DNA of 64,000 nucleotides from the NCBI RefSeq assembly GCF_048771995.1, contig NC_133030.1:54406001-54470000 (forward strand), in the 5' to 3' direction. The translations under genes were made by a program, and so were the position numbers. Shown one piece after another: positions 25,748-38,468 of this stretch (within the stretch, counting starts at the first letter, position 1; each line of letters begins with the position of its first letter). The DNA is from Taeniopygia guttata. Its lineage: Eukaryota; Chordata; Aves; Passeriformes; Estrildidae. The notes beneath the pieces were generated by a model. That model did not search any database and was not told the origin of the DNA. It worked only from the letters and a program-made list of their open reading frames with translations.

Positions 25748-26059
25748 CTGCCCGAGGTTACCATTGTCACACCACAGGAATCCTCACCTGAGCACTCCTC
25801 ACCTGCCCCAATGCTGGACCAGCCCTCCTCTGAGGCACCCAGTTATGTCACAAGCAGCTCTGCCGGCCCTGCTAAGGGAAAGCAACAGTTTTCAGGCCAG
25901 GAGTTGCAGCTGAAGGACAAGGACATTCCTGACACTGCCGCAGTTACATTTGCAAGAGGCCGCCTGACCAAAGCTTTAAATCCATCCCTTCTCATGGGAG
26001 AGACATCACCAGGCAGTGCCTGTCTCCTTTCAGAATTCAAACTGCAGCTTGATGCCTGA
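25748..26059 (+). other. Candidate 3' coding exon, 103-codon open frame
   Basis: The frame is open from an acceptor-like CATCCCTTCAG (ending 25,747) to a TGA at 26,057-26,059. It begins Leu-Pro-Glu-Val-Thr-Ile-Val-Thr-Pro-Gln-Glu and continues Ser/Pro-rich (ESSPEHSSPAP), then Lys/Asp-rich (LQLKDKDIPDT). It resembles the disordered tail of a cytoplasmic or nuclear protein. A second open frame overlaps its first 60 bases (EEIAAVLDMIIPSAARG), so coding identity is ambiguous. The ATG at 25,811 could also make it a short free frame. No family is recognised. Confidence 0.2.
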
Positions 26060-26478
26060 AACTTTGCTTTATTGTTAGGCTGTTGTTTGTGCTGTTTCTG
26101 TGTCAGCTGCTGGAGATGACACAAGAGGCAGGGTCAGAGCACTTGACAAAGAGATCCATTCACCTCCTGTCCATCAGCAGAGCATTGAGGCAGAGCTGGA
26201 ACTGTGCTACAAGGGAAGATCCTGAAGACCTTTCAAAGCTTTTATCTGTTGCATGAACTAATTAGAGATTCTTGAGGGACAACAAAGGGGAGAATAATTG
26301 TTCCAGATATTACAGTACCTATCTCTGAGTCTCAGCATCCCAGGCCATCCCTATTAATTTAGCTAGTCATGCCAAGGCTTGTTCAGTCTTTGTCTTCTCA
26401 GAACTTTATTCCAGACAGCAGGGTTTCTCTGAACTGTGGGGAAGGAGATGTATAAGATTAGAGACAAAAATCAGTCTT

Positions 26479-26498
26479 ATTCCAGTTATTACTGGAAT
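26479..26498. repeat. Perfect 8-bp hairpin
   Basis: ATTCCAGT, loop TATT, ACTGGAAT. The arms are perfectly complementary. It is short and isolated with no T run after it, so no function is assigned. Confidence 0.7.
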
Positions 26499-27743
26499 AC
26501 TCCAAGGGCATGAGAATTTGACACTGGTTATTATGTGTGTTGTTGCTATCCCTTTGAAGGCTTCAGGTTATGCTGTATTTACTTTGGCCCTTTTACTTGC
26601 ACCTGTATCTTTTAATGCTTCATGGTAAAATCATCTGGTGTTGTCTTTTTTCCTCTCTTTCTTTAGAAATTAAGTGACTTTTAGATTTTCAAACCTGTTT
26701 TCCTGACCTTCTTCAATGAGAAAAGACCTTTGACTATGCCATGAGAAGTCTGGGGATATTTGTATTTTTTTCCTAATTTTTAAGGGTATAGAATGAACTG
26801 AATATGGATTTACTTCCTGTTCAATAAATATCCTCATCAGAATATTCCCATTCTATTTTAGGTTGTAAAACCTAGCCTAGTTGCAGGAAAATTTGTGTCA
26901 AGCTCAATTAGCCTCCTTCCTTTGGTCTCTTCAGTAGATCACAGCATTTTAAAATTCTTGATTCTTGAACCCTGCCATTCTAGACAGATTTCAGGCTTCC
27001 TGGACCCTCCTAGAAATACCTTAAAATGTGCAGGTGAAGTGCACTGCATGATGGACAATGAAACTGTGAACTTGGATCAATAGACAAACACACTGTCTCT
27101 TGCTCCTGCATGTTTTTTAAATCACATTTCAACACTTTGTGCTATTTGTAGTTTTAATGCACCAACAAAGGTTCAGATTGCAGCGTGGTTGTCTCCAATA
27201 ACCCACCTCTGGGTGTTTATTTTGGCAAAGATGTCAAAATGATAGCTGGTGTGGGGCACAGGCTTAGAGGTGACAGAGATATAAAGGGAAAGGGAAACTG
27301 TACAAGAGCAAGGGAGAAAAAACAGGAATGAACATGATTAAAAGATGGCTGGTGTTTGGTGCAAAGGCACTGACAGTGTAGAAAGAGACCAGTACTTGGA
27401 TGGAAAATCAAGAGTTGAAAGTTATAATGAGAGAGAGACTGGGATGAGGATGGGATCCCTGAGAAATGGAGAGGGAAGTTAAAACAAAAGGAAAAATGAG
27501 CAGCATGAGAGGAAGTAGGGTCCCTTTTAGGGTCCCATCAAGATGTGCAACACCCCCCATCAGGGTATGGAAAAGCATCCAGGCTGCTGAGCCTCCCTGT
27601 GGTGGCAGGAGAGGAGCTCTTCCTCCAGAGCACCCAGTGTTGCAGCACTGAGCAGCTGCTCTCCTAGGTCAAGCAGCAGAAGTCTGTGGAGTGGATGTAA
27701 AGAGTCTCGTCTATCTGAGCATGAGAATATGAATTACTCTGGA

Positions 27744-27785
27744 TGACACAATTAAAAAAAAAAAAACCAAACCAAAAAACCATTT
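27744..27785 (+). repeat. A-rich low-complexity tract
   Basis: An A13 run is followed by CCAAACCAAAAAACC. It may be a retroposon-like poly(A) but no body lies upstream that I can recognise. Confidence 0.65.
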
Positions 27786-28494
27786 GTCACTCTCCTTGCC
27801 CTCAACCCAAAATAGAAATCCACATGAACAAGTGACAATGAGGTTGAAGTTCAGGTGATTCAGAAATTCAGATGACTCAGAAAAATGTCAGAACAATGAC
27901 GGTGTTATGATGCAGTCCTTAGTGGAATACTATTCTTTCAGAAGAACTTGAATTTCTTTGATATACAAGATGGACAGAGGACCTCTTAGTACTTTTGTTC
28001 TCTCTGCCACATTTAATGTGTGGTGCCCTACTTATTTATTTTGTGTTATCCAGGCTTGTTTGAAAAGCCATCTGTTTCCTCCTAAGTAAGGGTGCTATAT
28101 ATTTGTTTTTCTCTGGTACATACCTTTTCTGCCCTTTGAATCCCAGCTGGATGATTCTCTTAGGCAGGAAACAGGATTTTAAAAGAGGGTTTGAGGGATA
28201 ACTGCTCTTGGCTTTGGAGAATTTGAGAGTGACCATGTAAGACCTCTATTCCTCTTACTTTTTGTCAGCGATGTGCTAGCTCAAGTCCTAAAATATTCTC
28301 TCTAGTACTCATCACTGCTGCTCTTAAGGGCTTCACAAACACTCAATTGATCTTCATATCAGCTTGGGAAGGGTTTCACTTTGCTCTGTTATTTTTGGGA
28401 GAAGTTAGGTGGGGTTTTAGAAATAAATTTCATGATCCATCATTCAACTTTGATTATAGGGTGCATCTATCCAAGCAAAGACCTTGCCAACAGC

Positions 28495-28568
28495 ATTCTG
28501 GTAGCGTAATGGATAACACCTTATGATGATGAATTAGAGGACTGCAAGTATGACTCCTGGATAGTGTT
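28495..28568 (+). pseudogene. tRNA-Arg-like pseudogene
   Basis: The sequence follows the layout of a vertebrate tRNA-Arg. Its A-box region, GTAGCGTAATGGATAA, corresponds to GTGGCCTAATGGATAA in the functional gene family. At the expected distance comes a T-arm/B-box-like GCAAGTATGACTCCTGG, where the functional box would read GGTTCGA.TCC. The overall length is about 74 bases, one more than typical. The anticodon stem and acceptor stem do not pair properly (ATTCTGG against ATAGTGT), the invariant TTC of the T loop is changed, and the anticodon cannot be assigned. It is therefore a decayed copy, from an old tRNA gene or a tRNA-derived retroposon. No CCA or poly(A) tail is seen. Confidence 0.5.
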
Positions 28569-30119
28569 TCTTCTGCAGGCTGCATGCTTTTCTCTTCTCA
28601 TTGAAGGTGTTTGAAGCACAGCATGTTAAACTCTTTGCAGTCCTGGATTCCTTACTAGCTGAGTGTGCAAATACCCACTTTTCACCTATTTTCTATAGGG
28701 CTTGGTTTCTGTAGTACCAAGTTCCTCTTTAAGGATAAAGTGAAATATAGATCTGGAAGGCAGGAGTCCCTCTTGCTGCATGTTTCATTTCCAAACCTCC
28801 TCAGAATGATCTCTTACTCAGAGAGGTAGCAGATCCTGTGGAAAAAAATGTGATTACATCACTAAGGGCTTCAGAATACACATTCAGAAGGAGGGCAGGA
28901 GGGATATCAGACAAGCTGAAGTTGCACACACAGGCATAATATTAGTAGTTCTTTAGTCCCCCAGTCACATTGTTGTTAGTAGATTTTCATATAAGTGGTA
29001 GAAATGGAATGACAAATACGCTTAGCAGAACTGATATCTATTCACTGCAAAATATATAACTTGTGAACAATAAAGTCAGATTATGTTGCTGGATTTACTC
29101 TGGGTTTACCCTAGTGTAACCCAGAACAGACTGTGGTCCTGTGGATATGAGAGAAGTGAGACTTTAAAGAAATAAATCTCACCTATTTCAAGTTTTATTA
29201 GCTTCTATTTCTATTGTGCCTTTCAATTTTTATATTTGTCACATACAGGAGCTTGCCTAGATGAAACACTCATTGTGTTACAGAGTTTTTGTAAAGGGCA
29301 AATGATGTTTTTAAAAAGCTGAGAATAGACAATACATGTAATTGTTTATAGTGAACTTACTCTTGGCTCAATTCAGACTTTAGCGTGACAAAGAATTTTA
29401 TCCAAGAGCATAATGAATTTATATGGTATTGCCAAGCTGAATAATTTAAAAATAATGAGTCAGATCTTTTAAAAGAAGTAGGAAAGGGACTTCTAGTTAT
29501 AATGTTTAGGAGACAATATATGTTCAATCAATTTTGCTTTGCCTTCTGAGTCCTCAGCCTTTGCAGTGTGCTCAGTTTATATTTTTATGCTTCTGTCTAC
29601 ATCCATGAGAGCAGGCAAATTACTGCCTTTTTGTTTAAATGAAAGAAAAATGGGAGTTTTTACATAATCACAACATTCCAAGAGATGGTACTTTGAGGAA
29701 AAAGCCTCAAATATCACAAAACTTACAATAAAGATTGTGAGAATTGGCAATTTGTAGTTCCTCCGATGTGTCTGAGGTTTAGAAATGCCCTTCTTATAAA
29801 TAAAGAACTTCCTGAGGTCTATAAAAGATGCAAAGCTATATTTTAGCAGCAATACCATTGGAAATAACTTCTCTTTCTGCAGGGAAAGATGCAGATTGCC
29901 ACCTTTGCTCTCCACAGCCACTGAAATGGGAGGCCCAGCTAATGAAAAATAGTTCTGTTCTCAGCTGACTTGACAGTGGTATGGATTGGGAGTAACTCCA
30001 AGAAAGTGAGTGCAAATACTACAGCTTTCCACTTTGGACCTAAAACTAGAATGTTTCCTGATACCCTGGGGGAACTGGAGAAGGGAGGGCTACTGGGTTT
30101 TGGTTTTATGACTCTGCAG

Positions 30120-30220
30120 TATCTTAACCAGCCCAGGAAAGGTTTGGAGCCTCTTTCTGCTCCAGATTACGTTGGTGTCAGACTGCAGCAATGGCACAAA
30201 GACAAATTAGCATTCCCCAG
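30120..30220 (+). other. Candidate internal exon, product unknown
   Basis: TTTTATGACTCTGCAG (acceptor, ending 30,119) and CCCCAG/GTAAGA (donor) enclose 101 bases. They are open in the frame that starts Tyr-Leu-Asn-Gln-Pro-Arg-Lys-Gly-Leu-Glu-Pro-Leu, beginning phase 0 and leaving two bases. The frame extends upstream past the acceptor to 29,970. The peptide is not recognised, and the same block contains phrases reminiscent of ancient amniote interspersed repeats, so it may be repeat-derived. Confidence 0.17.
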
Positions 30221-33200
30221 GTAAGAATGAGGCCAAAGAAGAATTTGCTTTTTGTGGCTTTTAATTCAGTGCAAAGATGATGTAAGATTTTGTGCATTTT
30301 AACTCGCATCTGTCTTCAACAGAGGAGCATTTAATTCAGGATGTGAAAGCATTTTTCTTAGCAGCTGGAGCAGACACAAGACTGAACTCAGGAAAACAGC
30401 ACAGGATCAGAAAAAGGCTCTTATCTCTCTCTTATCCCTCTGGGATACAAACTAGGAAGGATGAAAAACTGAAGGACCTGGGAACTGCTGTGGTGTGACC
30501 TAGGGAAAGGTGAAGTCCCATTGTCTCAGCTCCCTGAGGATCCTGAGTTCAGCTGTTCTGTTTGAGGCTGAACACAGCAGCATCTTGTCCTCAAACCCAC
30601 TCACAACATTTGCCTGCTATTATTAAAGTGAGAGGATTGTCCTTAGAATATTCTGGGGCTCCTTTAGCTCCATCTGCTAAAATTACAAGAGTGTTGGGCT
30701 TGCCTGCAGTTTGATAACAGGTTCTGTTCTATTATTATCTGTTCTTATGAACAAATAAATACAAAATTAATTTTGATTTGGAAAGAATCCTTTTCTACAC
30801 TGGCAGCATATTACTAAGTTTGTTCTATAAGCTGACCACTCCTTAAATCTTCTGCTTCTCCAAGAGTTCTTTATGGAGCTGCAGCCTAAGCAGCCTTTCT
30901 GAGTTTCAAGGACAGCTAGAGCAAAGTGTTACCCTCCTCTGCCCATTTTTCAGCAGGGAGATGCCTGTGACTGAGATACCAACCCATGGCTACAGCAGGT
31001 GACCCCTGCTGAGAGAAGTAGTGCATATATTTACTGTGGAAAATCTTCAAACCACTTTTGTCAGGCTTACTCCTTTCCAATTATCTGAAGGCTCCAAGGG
31101 ATTTTTTCTAATTCTCCCAGTTCAGACCTTTGCAGAATCTTAGCTGACTTCACCACTTCCACAACAGGTCTTTCAGCACCTGGGGGAGCAGGAAGGGCTT
31201 CTTCTCTCATGGACATGGCTATTGTGTGGGTTGATGCCAACAGAACTTCTCTGTTAACCCCCCAATACCAAAACAGCAGCCTCTGCAGTGGATTTGTAGG
31301 AGATTCTATGCAGTAATTGAAGACACAATATCCAACAGGTGCACCCAAAAATCTGAACGGTCCCTCCTGATTAAGAAACTCAAAGTACCCTTAGCAGGGT
31401 AGCTCTCTTCCAAATCCTGCGCAGGAAAGGCTCACAGCTCTTGAATCATTGCTGCCTCATGCTAATCATTGGAACTGGGCTCTTTCTAGCTCTTGTTAAT
31501 TACTGTCTAGCTTATATATAACCCCCTCATATTGCAATCACAGAGATAGTAAAGATTATGCAAATGCTGATTAGGGTGTAATGTGGCTTGCAGAGCATTC
31601 ATCATAACCAGTAAGAAGGGAGAAGAAGGGAAGCTTGATTCATAGGGGCTAGGCTGAAATTGTCCTGAGAGCACTTGGATTTTACTTTTTTTACTTGAAA
31701 ACTGTGCATATTTAATATAGAGACTGCTGAAACTCAGCAAGGAAAATATTTTAATATAATTATGCTTCCCTGAAGATACATTTAAACTAGATACCTGCCC
31801 TTGGGTTTTAGCAATGCACTATGTGGGGGTTGCTAAGACAGCCGGTTGTTTTCATCCCAAGACATCCCAATACAACCTGGAGCACTTTTAGTCATTTTGT
31901 TCATATGCACAGGTTGGAAACCTCTCCAACCCCTGTGATAAAAAATGATAGGTGAAAGTGAAATCATTCTAAATACCGTCCAGTGAATATGTTGATGTCT
32001 CCTAAATCTCAAGACCCAGGTGGATAAACAGAATCCAGCTCAGAGGTATCTTCAGACGAACAGCTGGATAATTATTGCTTCTCTAGTAACCTCATTTTAT
32101 GCATACTGTCATGAGACAGAATGAATGGTACCTGGGAACCTGTAAATCTGAATTACCATTTTCCTACACAAGGTGAGAAAACTGCAAAGAACAGTGGGAA
32201 GAACTGTGGAGTCACAAGAGGCGCATCAACAAGGGACTACAAGCTTTAAGGTAAAAGCCAGAGAGAAGGACTTTATGCTGTCATACAGGTGTGCACATCT
32301 TGAATCCCAAAAGTGTGGATCCACTAGAGGGCTGGATGTAGGTTAAGACAAAGGAAACCATTGTGACAAGAGAATTGGTTTCCTCTAGGCTTCCAGAACA
32401 GCTGTTCTTTTTATGGTGATTCTCCTGACTGGATACTCTTCAGGAATCTGCCAGGACAGCAAACACAGAGGTTCCATCCTGTGTAATCTCTTAAGTACTG
32501 AAGTCTGTCTGGTCTGTCTGGGTCAGGCTGCACATGAATTCAGAACAGAATACTTCAGGCTTTGGAAATGCACCTTTTACAGACAGTTTACTTACAGCAA
32601 AAGACCATCCAGAGGCTCAAACAAGCTTCCAGAATACTCTGAAATACTTCTTTAGAGCTACCTAGAGCACTGTCAATAAAAGGGAGGGTGAAAAACCACT
32701 CAGACCTGTTCTGATGCTCTGACAGCACTGGGGATAAGGCACGCAGCTAAACTGGCAGCCAGGAAAACTATGATACAGTGACCACTTCTCAAATTATTTC
32801 TAAGCCTGATTCTCACAGGTTGTTTGGTGTTCCCATGACTACATGCAGAAAAGGTGAAAGCAAAAGTAGTTACATCACTCTGAAGGAAGAGCTGCTATTG
32901 ATTACTGAAGAAGAGCCTGTAAAAATTTCTACAATAATGAAAGACACTCAGCATTGAAAATATACCCACCTGGTCTTCCTGACAATGTTAGGTAAGGCTT
33001 TTTCTCTTGTATGATTAGATTCTGAGATTCTTGGTGGACAAAAGATCCTAAGAACATCAGGATAACCTAAGGATGTTTCATCCAGAAAATGAGGCCATCT
33101 GAACAAATCAATACAGCTGTTATATTCATGTCAGCCTTTTACTTTGCCAGGTTTCAACAGACTCCTTGCAGCTGCTAGTTACAAACTAGAATAATAACTG

Positions 33201-34400
33201 ACATTTTATGTCTGGAGAAATCTTTTGGACCAAAACCTTCTTCCTGATAAAGCTTCTTTGTGATGCTCTAAAGGCACAAAGCAGTCTTTAAGATGCTTTT
33301 ATCAGTTATATTCAGATTCAGCTGTCACAGGGAAATCTCCATATAGTGAAGAGCTGATCGTGCTGAGTTTGCACTCTTCCCATCACGGCTCTGATTTTGC
33401 AGCCATACTGAGAGGCAGATGTATGGCTGAAGCATTCCTATGCTCTAGTAACCCCCTGCTGTGGAGCTGTGTCTTGTCTCTTTTTCCAGGCACAGCTTAG
33501 AGTTCACATGAACCACTTTGCAGGCCCCTTTGGGAATCCACTGACATGCCCTCCAAAATGTCATTTGACTCCAAAGTCAATTTGGCATGGGCACAATGGC
33601 ACTCTTGATAATAGGGGGGCCTGGGGACCTCAATATATTTTTAATAGTCTCAACAAGAGAGTAAGAAGGCCCTAAGATTACTGAGACACAGTTCTGTTAT
33701 GCCATACTAATATTCCTTGCCAAGTGTCAAGTAGCTTTGTAACTTGACTTGGGACTTGAAAGAAAAGAAAAATGTTACATAGTAAATGCACAAAGGCACA
33801 TATAGCTTACTTCTGGAAGAGCTGAGGAATGTTTCACCTTAAATGCTTGTCATTTGGAAAACCGTTACTTTTTAGGAAATTAAAGTAGAAAGTCATAGCT
33901 TGGGCAGGGGGATTTTGTTCCCCTAAATAAATGGGCTATCACGTTAGACATTATTGCCTAGTAGCAGTTGAAATAAACTCTGAGGAACCCCTATCTCATG
34001 TATAGGATGCAATAAATGAATGTGTATTTCCACAATACAGATCCTCTTGGGCATTGCTTCAGCAATAAAAAGTAATATAAATGTAATGTTTTTATTATTC
34101 AGTTAATAAGCACCTCCAATCCAGAGCATAGGATGAGGAAGCTGCAAGTCAAAAAACTGCATCAGTGCCAGAAATGTAGAAAGTGGCTCCTGCTTTGTGT
34201 TGCTCAGATCCACAATAGGTATTGATTAGGAAAAAAACCATAACCACCTTCTGCAGAAACTGTGGAGAAGCCATGTGAAGCACACAAACCATGACACTTA
34301 AGAGTTAGCATTCCATACAGAAGTAGTGCCAAACTGCACCTGAAACAGCAGGGTTAATAAGGATGTACTATACTGTTCCAAATTACAAATGTTCAGCTGA
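30221..34400. other. Non-coding flank with no recognised feature
   Basis: I see no exon with convincing splice boundaries, no RNA gene and no repeat that I can name. Short open frames are scattered on both strands as expected by chance. Confidence 0.5.
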
Positions 34401-34879
34401 ATGACTGTTAATTGCAATAAGCAAATTCACACAAGAAACAATGGTTTGCTGCCCTCTTTCTCTCTCCCTCTCTCAGGTTTACTTCCAGAATTAAAAATAA
34501 CCTATTGATGCCACCTCTGGGAAGATAGGACTGGGAATGATCCCCCTCTATAAACACATAATGGCCATTTTGTTTATATCTCAGAGCAATAACTTCTCTG
34601 CATCCCCACTCACCAAGAGTCACCAAACCCTTTTGGTAAGAGGTAATAAAATTAAGAGCTGCAGTTAAAAAAAGGCTAAACCTCTCAAGCACAATATCAG
34701 AGAAGACTATAGCCAGTACCCATCAGCAATATATTTACCAGGTAAATCTCCCAGAAGATTCTGAGAAGGTGGCAAGGGGAACATGAGACAGTTCTTTGCC
34801 AGGCTCACCTGAGGGAAAAGGTTTTGTGGTGACACAAATCTGGCAATCACAGTATGCCTGTGAGCAAGATCCACCACAA

Positions 34880-35990
34880 ACCACCTGATGACTTAATGTC
34901 ACCAGCCCTTTCTACATCCTGTCTCTGACTAATTTCCAGTGCCTCAGAGGCAGTTGAAGAAAACCTCACAAGCCAAATGTAGATGGGGCAGAGGACCAGA
35001 AGCAGGCCTGAAACTTGGGAATGATTACAGTACAATGTCAAAGGTCAGCAGCTCAGCTGTCTTCAGATCCCCTTTGGACACAACAAAGCATCGTGCCCTG
35101 ATTTAAAACCATGTAGGTGTTTGTTCCTGGAGTACTGTTTGCTTGCTCTTGATATGGTTAGAAAGTTTTTCAATCTAAGTATACTCATGACCAATTTATG
35201 ACCATGCATCACTGTTTTAACGTAATCCTTTAATTTAAAGAATACTCTTTCCTTCATATTTACTGCCTGAATCACACTAGTTTGGCTTAATTTGGCTAGT
35301 TGAGAAAGCTAAGTTTGCTTGCTTGCAGCTCCCATTCAAGAACACAGATACTCTGCTCCCTCACCACCCCAGTATTCTTCTTCTGCACCTGTGGCAACCT
35401 GAGTCAATCTTTTCTGACCGTAAATCACAAGAACTGGATGCAATTTTCCAAACAAGGTTCCTCAGCTGTGCTGTGTAAAGCCATATTAATACTTCCCTCT
35501 CTCTACTAAAAATACCATACTTTGTGCATCATAGACTCAAGTGAGTCTTTTCCATCGCCATTCTGCTGGCAGCTCACAGTCATTTTCTCATGGAGGAACT
35601 CACCCCCATAGTAAGGTCAGAGCGGTCTTAGTCAAATATCTGCATTTGTCCCTCTTGCAGTTTAACTTCAGCTGGATTAGTTTGTGATCACTCAGTTCAT
35701 GATCAGTTTCAACACTCTGGCCTTCTACAAGGTCCTTGCTGCTTATTAATACCAGTCCTAAAATAACATCCTCTCTCATGGACTGTTTGCTTGAGAAATC
35801 GAGTTTCTACAACACTCCAGAACATTTAAGCCCTACCAGTTCCCAGTGGTACCTTCCAGTCTGTAGCTGAGAAATTAGTTTGCCATAATCACATGCCATT
35901 TGCTCTTCTATGTCTTCCAAATAGTTTTTGGAGCTAAGTATCCCTGTCCAAGCTTGTAAGGGATTATCACTCTTCTCTCAGTGGGTATTT
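34880..35990 (-). mobile_element. Decayed CR1/L3-type LINE remnant with endonuclease-like peptide
   Basis: On the minus strand near 35,790-35,650 a frame reads REDVILGLVLISSKDLVEG and then, after a few residues, SDHKLIQLKL. This matches the layout of the C-terminal apurinic-endonuclease region of CR1/L2/L3-type LINE ORF2 proteins, in which a leucine-rich strand and an N/K-x-x-L-V segment are followed by Ser-Asp-His. The Ser-Asp-His motif carries the catalytic His. The frame is broken upstream, where FLKQTVHE lies in another frame. A segment around 34,910-34,990 resembles an L3-like 3' end (TTAGTCAGAGACAGGATG on the minus strand). Only about 1.1 kb survives and the reverse transcriptase region is missing, so the copy is old and internally deleted. 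Family naming is from memory. Confidence 0.45.
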
Positions 35991-36819
35991 TTTATTCTTT
36001 CCTCTCAGGTGATTTTCCAATGTAATGCACTTTTATTTTACTTCTTCAAACAATTTACTAAAATATAGAGCTACCCCATGGTCTTTACTATAATTTCTGC
36101 TGTTTTAAGTAGCTACCCCTCCAACGACTATATTCTAAATAATACTGCCAAGCAGAAGTGTTCAGCATATCACAGCAGCATTGAGGCAACACTTTAAGCC
36201 CCAGAGAGAATATTGCTTATAACACAGAATTCTAAACCAATTAAAGACTAAACATTGGTGACATATCTTGCTGTAATAATTGTATTAGAAATCTCTAAAA
36301 TTTTGGAATCACAATATGGAAAAAAAAACTACCAAAGCAATTGAAATGGTAGGTGTTTCATCAAATCATCACTTTATCCCCTCATCAACAGACATTTTTC
36401 TAATGTGGAAAGGCTTCTGACATCTTTTAAATGGTATATGAATTTGTTTTCTCTCTTTGGGGAAGAATACATCAGCACAGCTGCTAGAGCTACAGGCACT
36501 GGAATCCTATTATGCTTTCTACATTTTTTTCTTTTCTTTTAGAGCAAAACAAGGGGACACAAATACAACAGCAAAAAGAGTGGCAAAGGAGGAAATTGCA
36601 GGTTCGTCTCTGATAGAAACTTATTTGCAGCCCTGCTGCTGGAGAAATCCAGGCTTGGTGCACAATCTTTTCTGCTGGTCCGGAGCCAAACAGTCTTGAA
36701 CAAGTGATGAGAACACGTAAGACATCCATCTGAGACTGTCTTTCTGATGGCAGGTTCACGGCATCGTTTCAAAAGCCGCAGTTGTCTTGACAGCTAAGCC
36801 AGCCTTTGACTGGGGACAG

Positions 36820-36895
36820 CAGCAAAGGCGGGAGAGAGGGGGAAAGAGGGAAAGCAGAGAAGTGGGATGAGGAGGAAAAACAGCACACAGGAGAG
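36820..36895 (+). repeat. Purine-rich tract upstream of the CpG island
   Basis: GGGAGAGAGGGGGAAAGAGGG and further GA-rich sequence lie immediately left of the island. Such tracts are common beside vertebrate promoters. No specific site is claimed. Confidence 0.6.
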
Positions 36896-38299
36896 AATTA
36901 GCAGTGCGGCCAAGCTTCGTGATTTAGAGGCTGGCGAGGACAGTGCCGGAGCTAGAGATGTTTAGGTTTGCAGGGCAGCGTGGCGTGGGCGACACGGAGA
37001 GCCGGGGGATATTGAACATCGAGGAGGGTCAGGATGGATTTCGGGACGCGTGGAGATGCTGCAAGCGGCAACTATGACGCAAAGCTTGTCCGTTCAGGAT
37101 CACGCATCCAACTGTTCCTCCCTAGCGATCCCTCGATAAACAGCGTCCAAAAAGGACGGTGACCTCATCCCACTGAAATTAGCCAAACACCACACATTTC
37201 TCCGTGTTCAGCTCTGCACATTCCTTAGAGCTGCGGCTCTCCCGGCTGCCAGCCTCTTCGCTGCACCCAGGGCTCCGAATGCCCCTGTGGGGCAATTCCT
37301 CCAGCCCACCATGGACCAAGGCTCCGGCTAAGCCCCCATCCCCAGCTCCGGCTGGGCACTCCCGGCTCCGGCTGAGCCCCCGCGCCGCTTCTGCGCCAGA
37401 GCCGCCTCTCCCCCTCCCTCCCTCCTCTCTCCCCGCAGCCCGGTGAGGCGGCGGAGACACGACGAGCCACGACAGCCAACGATGCCCCGTGCAAAAGCGT
37501 GACCGCCGGTACAGCCGGAACAAATGCCCCCGGTCGGGACACGCCGCGGAGGTAGCGGAGCACGACGCAGGCATCTATTTCACCTGGCTGCCGGAGCGAC
37601 AGGTTCTATGGGCTGCCAGCGCCGCCCCCTTTCTCCGGTCGCCTGCGGAGGGACGCGGGTTCTTCTCGCAGCCCCGGGGCGCCAGGCAGGGAACACCCGC
37701 ACCCGCTGCCCGCCGCCGGGGCTCGGGGCTCGGGGCTGGCACCTACGGCCGGCGGCTGCCGGGGCGCCCCGACCGGCCTCTCCCGGGGCTGAGCGGCTCT
37801 GGCTCGCTCCTCTTTCCTGATCTCTTCCAGACCCTTCTCCCGCTCCCAACCGCTGTTTTCGCTCCCTCCCATTCTTCCCACTGGCGTTTTCTTTGTTTAA
37901 GAAACGCTATTGTGTTCAAGGCGCCTCTTTGAGCGGGGCTGCTGCACCTCTCTCGGGACAGGCAGGGGAAGCGAGCGGCTCTCCCGGAGCCCCCCGTCCC
38001 GGCGCCATCCCCCGCGCCCTTCCTTCCCCCAGTGTCCAGCAGCGGCGCCCGCCCTCCGGCCGAGCCCCCACGGCTCCGCCTGCACCACGCCGGCCCGGAG
38101 CGGGACGCGCCGTCCCCCGCAGCCCAGCCCGCGCCTCCTTCGCCGGGCGCGGGGCCCCTTCGCCCGAGCCGTGCCCGCGGGAGGGGTGACAGCAGCATCA
38201 GGTGCAGCCGGGGCCAGCGGCCAGGGCAAGCCCGGCCCCCGGCTGCCGCCTGCGCGCTGAGCGGCTGTGCCGGGCCCGCCCTCGGTGACTGGGAGGAGC

Positions 38300-38468
38300 C
38301 GGGAGAGCAGCGGGCTTCGCCGGGGATTTCCAGCCCGAGCGGGCGGGAGAGGAAGTGCGGGGCGGGGGGAGACGGCGCACAGCGGTCGGGACTTTCCGCC
38401 GGGCTGGCGGTCGCCTTCGCCCGGCTCCAGCTGCCGCCCGCCGCCCCGCTCCCCGCACACGCTCACAG
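38300..38468 (+). other. Possible alternative 5' exon end (donor at 38,469)
   Basis: CGCTCACAG followed by GTAGGG is a good splice donor inside the island, with GC-box sequence on both sides. An upstream transcription start would make this a non-coding first exon. The left end shown is arbitrary because the start site cannot be read from sequence. A second donor-like GCAG/GTGCCC lies at 38,834. Confidence 0.3.

Noticed and set aside
34408..34692. A 94-codon minus-strand frame near the LINE remnant
   Set aside because: It lies beyond the probable 3' end of the LINE and has no reverse transcriptase or gag motif. It is probably chance.
37489..37932. A 147-codon plus-strand open frame in the CpG island
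   Set aside because: Same compositional artefact. The peptide is unstructured and Arg/Pro-rich, and no conserved motif is visible.
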